Source: JBBQTU01 sp038213005 (GTDB lineage Bacteria > Planctomycetota > Phycisphaerae > Tepidisphaerales > Tepidisphaeraceae). Taken from it: a stretch of 10,023 nt of DNA. The stretch is from assembly GCA_038213005.1 (NCBI GenBank), contig JBBQTU010000160.1, positions 1 to 10,023 of the forward strand, written 5' to 3'. This document shows positions 7,326 to 10,023 of this stretch, piece by piece; the stretch's first letter is position 1; every line of letters starts with the position of its first letter. The notes beneath the pieces were generated by a model. It ran no database searches, was not told the DNA's origin, and saw only the letters and a list, made by a program, of their open reading frames with translations. The translations under genes were made by a program, and so were the position numbers.

Positions 7326-8857
7326 GCCCTGATCCTTTGAATCTGGCGAAGCTGGTCAATGGGCGTGCCATCGCGCTGGACGCCATTCCGGTATTGGCGC
7401 CGGAGGTACTGGCAGACATCACCGTCGATGCTGTGACGGACGGTCAGCGCGTCGCGGCCATGTTCGCCGCCTCGACCGGACAGCCGCCGCATTCCACGGA
7501 GCTTTATGTCGTCCTGGTGGACGATAATCAAGGCCTCATCCAGGCAGCACGGTCTGGCGTCGTTGACGGCCAGTTCGTGTCGTTGGCCTCGCGATGCCCG
7601 CAGGTGCAGCTATTTGAGCGTGAGATCGCCGAGCAGTTTGGGATCAAGCCCAGCGGGCATCCCTGGTTTAAGCCCGTCCGGTATCGACGATCATGGACGG
7701 GCACCGACGCCTGGGACCGCCCGGCCGACCGACCGATTGAGCCCGGCGTCGGTGATTTCTACCGCGTCCAGGGTGATGAAGTTCATGAGGTCTCCGTCGG
7801 GCCAGTGCACGCAGGGGTGATCGAGCCAGGCCATTTCCGCTTCCAATGTCACGGCGAACAGGTCTTCCATCTTGAAATCGCGCTGGGCTACCAGCATCGC
7901 GGCGTTGAGGAAGCCATGATCGGCGGGCCGACCAAACGGTCTATCCACTATGCCCAGACCCTTGGCGGCGACGCCACGATCGCCCATTGCACCTCGTACT
8001 GTCAGGTGCTTGAAGCCCTGGCCGGATGCCCGAAGAGCGCTCGCGCCCAGACGCTGCGGGGGATCGCCCTGGAACTTGAACGCCTGGCGAATCATGTCGG
8101 AGACCTTGGCGCCCTGGCCGGCGACGTTGGGTTTCTGCCCACCACCAGTTTTTGCGGCCGAATTCGCGGCGATTTCCTGAACATGACCGCGCTGCTGTGT
8201 GGCAGCCGGTTCGGCCGGGGGATGGTCAGGCCCGGTGGCGTCGCTTTCGATGTGGATGAGGCCCGTCTGGCGGAGCTGCTGCGCCGGCTCGACGTCGCGG
8301 AAAAGGAGACCGCCGGGGCCATCAATCTTCTCTGGGACACGCCCTCGGTGATGGCTCGTTTCGAGGCGACCGGCCCGCTGCCGCGGCAGGTTGCCATCGA
8401 CCTGGGCATCGTTGGCCCTGCAGCCCGCGCATCAGGGCTGGCGCGCGACGCGCGGCATGACCTTCCATCAGGCATTTATCACTTTGCCCACCTGCCGGTC
8501 TCCACCTGCACCGATGGCGACGTCTTTGCCCGGGCCTATGTGCGCTGGCTGGAGATTCAGCAGTCCATCGAGTTCATCCGTGAACAGTGCCATGCGATCC
8601 CTGCCGGGCCGGCGCAGGTCGCCATGGGGCCTTTGGCGCCCAGTTCCATGGCCCTCGCCATCAACGAGGGCTGGCGAGGAGAGGTCTGCCACGTGGCGAT
8701 CACGGGCGCTGATGCGTGCTTCGCCCGCTACAAGGTGGTCGATCCGTCGTTTCATAACTGGCCGGGCCTGGCCTACGTGCTGCGCAACCAGCAGATTTCC
8801 GATTTCCCAATATGCAACAAGAGTTTCAACCTGTCCTACTGTGGACATGACCTTTGA
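7322..8857 (+). CDS. hyfG: HyfG-like large subunit (NuoC-NuoD fusion) lacking the NiFe cysteines
   Basis: Predicted 511-residue soluble subunit of the hydrophilic arm. Residues 1-125 are a NuoC-type domain ending in LFEREIAEQFGIKPSGHPWFKPVRY. Residues 150-511 are a NuoD/NiFe large-subunit domain: GPVHAGVIEPGHFRF at 160-174, GYQHRGVEEAM at 189-199, GDATIAHCTSYCQVLEALAG at 216-235, and RYKVVDPSFHNWPGL near 469-483. Group 4 hydrogenases have CGxC in the first Cys site and DPCxxC near the end. Here the first site has only a CxxxC (C223, C227) in a different context, and the protein stops at NKSFNLSYCGHDL. Bound NiFe is therefore unlikely, and there is no C-terminal maturation peptide. This pattern is that of Ehr (energy-converting hydrogenase-related) complexes, whose reaction is unknown. 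Its start overlaps the hyfF stop. Confidence 0.92.
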   Translation: MSPDPLNLAKLVNGRAIALDAIPVLAPEVLADITVDAVTDGQRVAAMFAASTGQPPHSTELYVVLVDDNQGLIQAARSGVVDGQFVSLASRCPQVQLFEREIAEQFGIKPSGHPWFKPVRYRRSWTGTDAWDRPADRPIEPGVGDFYRVQGDEVHEVSVGPVHAGVIEPGHFRFQCHGEQVFHLEIALGYQHRGVEEAMIGGPTKRSIHYAQTLGGDATIAHCTSYCQVLEALAGCPKSARAQTLRGIALELERLANHVGDLGALAGDVGFLPTTSFCGRIRGDFLNMTALLCGSRFGRGMVRPGGVAFDVDEARLAELLRRLDVAEKETAGAINLLWDTPSVMARFEATGPLPRQVAIDLGIVGPAARASGLARDARHDLPSGIYHFAHLPVSTCTDGDVFARAYVRWLEIQQSIEFIREQCHAIPAGPAQVAMGPLAPSSMALAINEGWRGEVCHVAITGADACFARYKVVDPSFHNWPGLAYVLRNQQISDFPICNKSFNLSYCGHDL

Positions 8858-8887
8858 CCCGAAAAGGATCACGCGCCCGCGCACAGC

Positions 8888-8893
8888 AAAGGA
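8888..8893 (+). promoter_or_regulatory. Ribosome binding site deciding the HyfH-HyfI start
   Basis: AAAGGA sits 7 bases before the ATG at 8901, whose frame encodes the ferredoxin/NuoB protein. Another ATG at 8894 is in a different frame and abuts the site too closely to be used. Confidence 0.7.
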
Positions 8894-8900
8894 ATGAGTC

Positions 8901-9677
8901 ATGTTGAAGATTTTTCTCGCCCGCGTACGACAAGGGCATCGCACGATCAAATACCCGGGCGGCCCTCCCCCGGCCATGCCGGACCGATTTCGCGGGCGCC
9001 CGACGATCAAAGCCGGCCAGTGTCCAGACGGGTGCACCGCCTGTGGCGACGCGTGTCCGACCGGCGCCATCGCGCTGACAGACAAGGTCCGCATCGACAT
9101 GGGCAAGTGCCTGTTCTGCGCGGACTGTGTGAAGGCCTGTCCCCAGCAGGCGATCGCCTACACGACAGACTACCAGTTGGCCGCCCGAGATCGTCAGAGC
9201 CTGGTCGTGCAGCAGGGCCAGCAGGAGGCGAGTCTTTCGGCCGTCCTGGACGCGAAGATGAAGAAACTGCTGGGCCGCTCGCTCAAGCTTCGACAGGTGA
9301 GCGCCGGCGGCTGCGGCGCCTGCGAGGCCGACGTCAACGTCCTGGGGACGATTGGCTGGGATCTGGGGCGATTCGGCATCCAGATGGTGGCATCACCGCG
9401 CCACGCGGATGGGCTACTGATTACCGGTCCTGTAACGCAGAACATGGAACTGGCGCTCAAGAAGACCTATGACGCCGTTGCCCAGCCCAAGATCGTGATC
9501 GCCGTGGGCGCGTGTGCGATTTCCGGCGGTCCATATATAGACCATGCCGAGGTTCGCAATGGAGCCGCGGCCGTGGTGCCTGTGGACCTTTATATCCCCG
9601 GTTGTCCCCCGCACCCGCTCACGATTCTCGACGGACTGCTTCGCTTGCTCGGCCAGATCGAGGATGGCACTCGATAG
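8901..9677 (+). CDS. hyfI: Two-[4Fe-4S] ferredoxin domain fused to NuoB-type small subunit (HyfH+HyfI)
   Basis: Predicted 258-residue soluble electron-transfer subunit. Residues 38-90 hold two [4Fe-4S] motifs: Cys41, 45, 48, 52 (a Cx3Cx2Cx3CP variant) and Cys70, 73, 76, 80 (Cx2Cx2Cx3CP). Residues 128-250 are a NuoB/HyfI domain with the proximal-cluster ligands Cys138 and Cys141 (GGCGACE), Cys205 (VGACAISGG) and Cys235 (PGCPPHP). The separate HyfH and HyfI subunits of E. coli are thus joined in one chain, with a charged linker at about 92-125. It should carry electrons through three clusters to the site shared with HyfG. It is the last gene recognised in the operon. The linkage of ferredoxin and small subunit would deliver electrons from a soluble donor, not identified here. 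Confidence 0.93.
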   Translation: MLKIFLARVRQGHRTIKYPGGPPPAMPDRFRGRPTIKAGQCPDGCTACGDACPTGAIALTDKVRIDMGKCLFCADCVKACPQQAIAYTTDYQLAARDRQSLVVQQGQQEASLSAVLDAKMKKLLGRSLKLRQVSAGGCGACEADVNVLGTIGWDLGRFGIQMVASPRHADGLLITGPVTQNMELALKKTYDAVAQPKIVIAVGACAISGGPYIDHAEVRNGAAAVVPVDLYIPGCPPHPLTILDGLLRLLGQIEDGTR

Positions 9678-10023
9678 CGCAGGCGGACGAAGCGAAGAAA
9701 GACCCTCCGCGACCATGCGTGTTGGAGATGCGTGCTGGTGTGATGATATGAAAGTGCTTAAGATTGCTGCACGGAGCCAACCGTTGCTAAAGATGAGACC
9801 GAGGACGGCCAGCCAACCCTGCAATTCCTGTTGCACGCCAGTCCATAGATATTCGTCGCGTCTGGTGAAACTTGTCGCAGGAGAATGAACCGGGATTGCG
9901 CCAAGTAAGCTCGCGAAAGGAGAATGTGATGTAGCTGAAGCATGACTGAAACCTTTCATTGCAGACCCTGTGGGTGAGAGACCCACCCGATAGAGCGTAG
10001 CCGCGCAATCGGAAGCGAGTCTT
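9678..10023. other. Gene-free downstream region, possible structured RNA or group II intron 5' part
   Basis: No plausible coding frame is seen in these 346 bases; the open frames here are extensions of shadows or have unlikely composition. Base composition is visibly less GC-rich than the operon. There is no clear rho-independent terminator straight after the hyfI stop. The last part is rich in short purine motifs (GCGAAAGGAG, GAAGCGAGTCTT) and contains a perfect 6-bp hairpin at 9970-9986, which together recall domain I of bacterial group II introns. The splice boundary, domain V and reverse transcriptase would lie beyond the window, so this is only a hypothesis. Confidence 0.3.
9970..9986 (+). 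other. Perfect short hairpin
   Basis: GTGGGT (9970-9975) pairs exactly with ACCCAC (9981-9986) across a five-base GAGAG loop. No T-run follows, so it does not look like a terminator. It is more consistent with a stem of a structured RNA. Confidence 0.55.

Noticed and set aside
1369..9157. Four copies of the palindrome GCGATCGC (1369, 2161, 4841, 9150), as in cyanobacterial HIP1
   Set aside because: The number is only modestly high for GC-rich DNA, the sites lie inside coding regions where Ala-Ile codons can produce them, and nothing else suggests a cyanobacterium.
9414..10008. Reverse-strand open frames at the right end
   Set aside because: They run antisense to hyfI or have atypical composition without a ribosome binding site or recognisable domain; more likely non-coding.
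10008..10023. Fragment of 23S rRNA (GAAGCGAGTCTT resembles a conserved 23S stretch)
   Set aside because: The preceding sequence does not match 23S rRNA, so the short similarity is probably coincidental or shared motif composition.

Overview
The window holds one plus-strand operon for a membrane-bound respiratory complex of the complex I / group 4 [NiFe]-hydrogenase superfamily. It is flanked on the left by the end of an insertion sequence and on the right by a gene-free stretch that may be a structured RNA or mobile element. The operon is GC-rich with tightly packed genes. I cannot name the organism: the gene content suits an anaerobic or facultative GC-rich bacterium (a planctomycete, deltaproteobacterium or similar), but nothing here fixes the phylum.

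Layout: (1) 1-137, the 5' end of an IS: 16 codons of a minus-strand transposase and a tandem repeat typical of an IS terminus. (2) 138-235, a likely sigma-70-type promoter and a strong ribosome binding site. (3) 236-997, a regulator joining an excisionase/MerR-type helix-turn-helix to a PTS EIIA(Ntr)-like domain; its stop overlaps the start of hyfB. (4) 994-2970 hyfB, 4331-5242 hyfC, 5247-5888 hyfE, 5892-7325 hyfF: the membrane arm, with two antiporter-like subunits, a NuoH-like subunit and a NuoK-containing subunit. (5) 3016-4260, between hyfB and hyfC, an unexpected DUF1275(YoaK)-STAS fusion protein, joined to hyfC by a 24-codon mini-ORF that overlaps both neighbours. (6) 7322-8857 hyfG, a fused NuoC-NuoD-type large subunit, and 8901-9677, a fusion of a two-cluster ferredoxin with a NuoB-type small subunit (HyfH+HyfI). 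(7) 9678-10023, no convincing gene.

The key reading is that this is probably not a hydrogenase. Both Cys-pair motifs that hold the NiFe centre are missing from HyfG: the N-terminal position has a CxxxC in a different context, and the C-terminus ends in NLSYCGHDL instead of DPCxxC. This matches the 'energy-converting hydrogenase-related' (Ehr) complexes, which share architecture with group 4 hydrogenases and complex I but have no known reaction. Electrons would enter through the ferredoxin-like domain, pass to the NuoB-type cluster, and drive or be driven by ion movement in HyfB/C/E/F. The EIIA-type regulator, translationally coupled to hyfB, suggests control by phosphorylation state. The inserted DUF1275-STAS protein is the least explained part and the best candidate for an undescribed accessory subunit or partner transporter.
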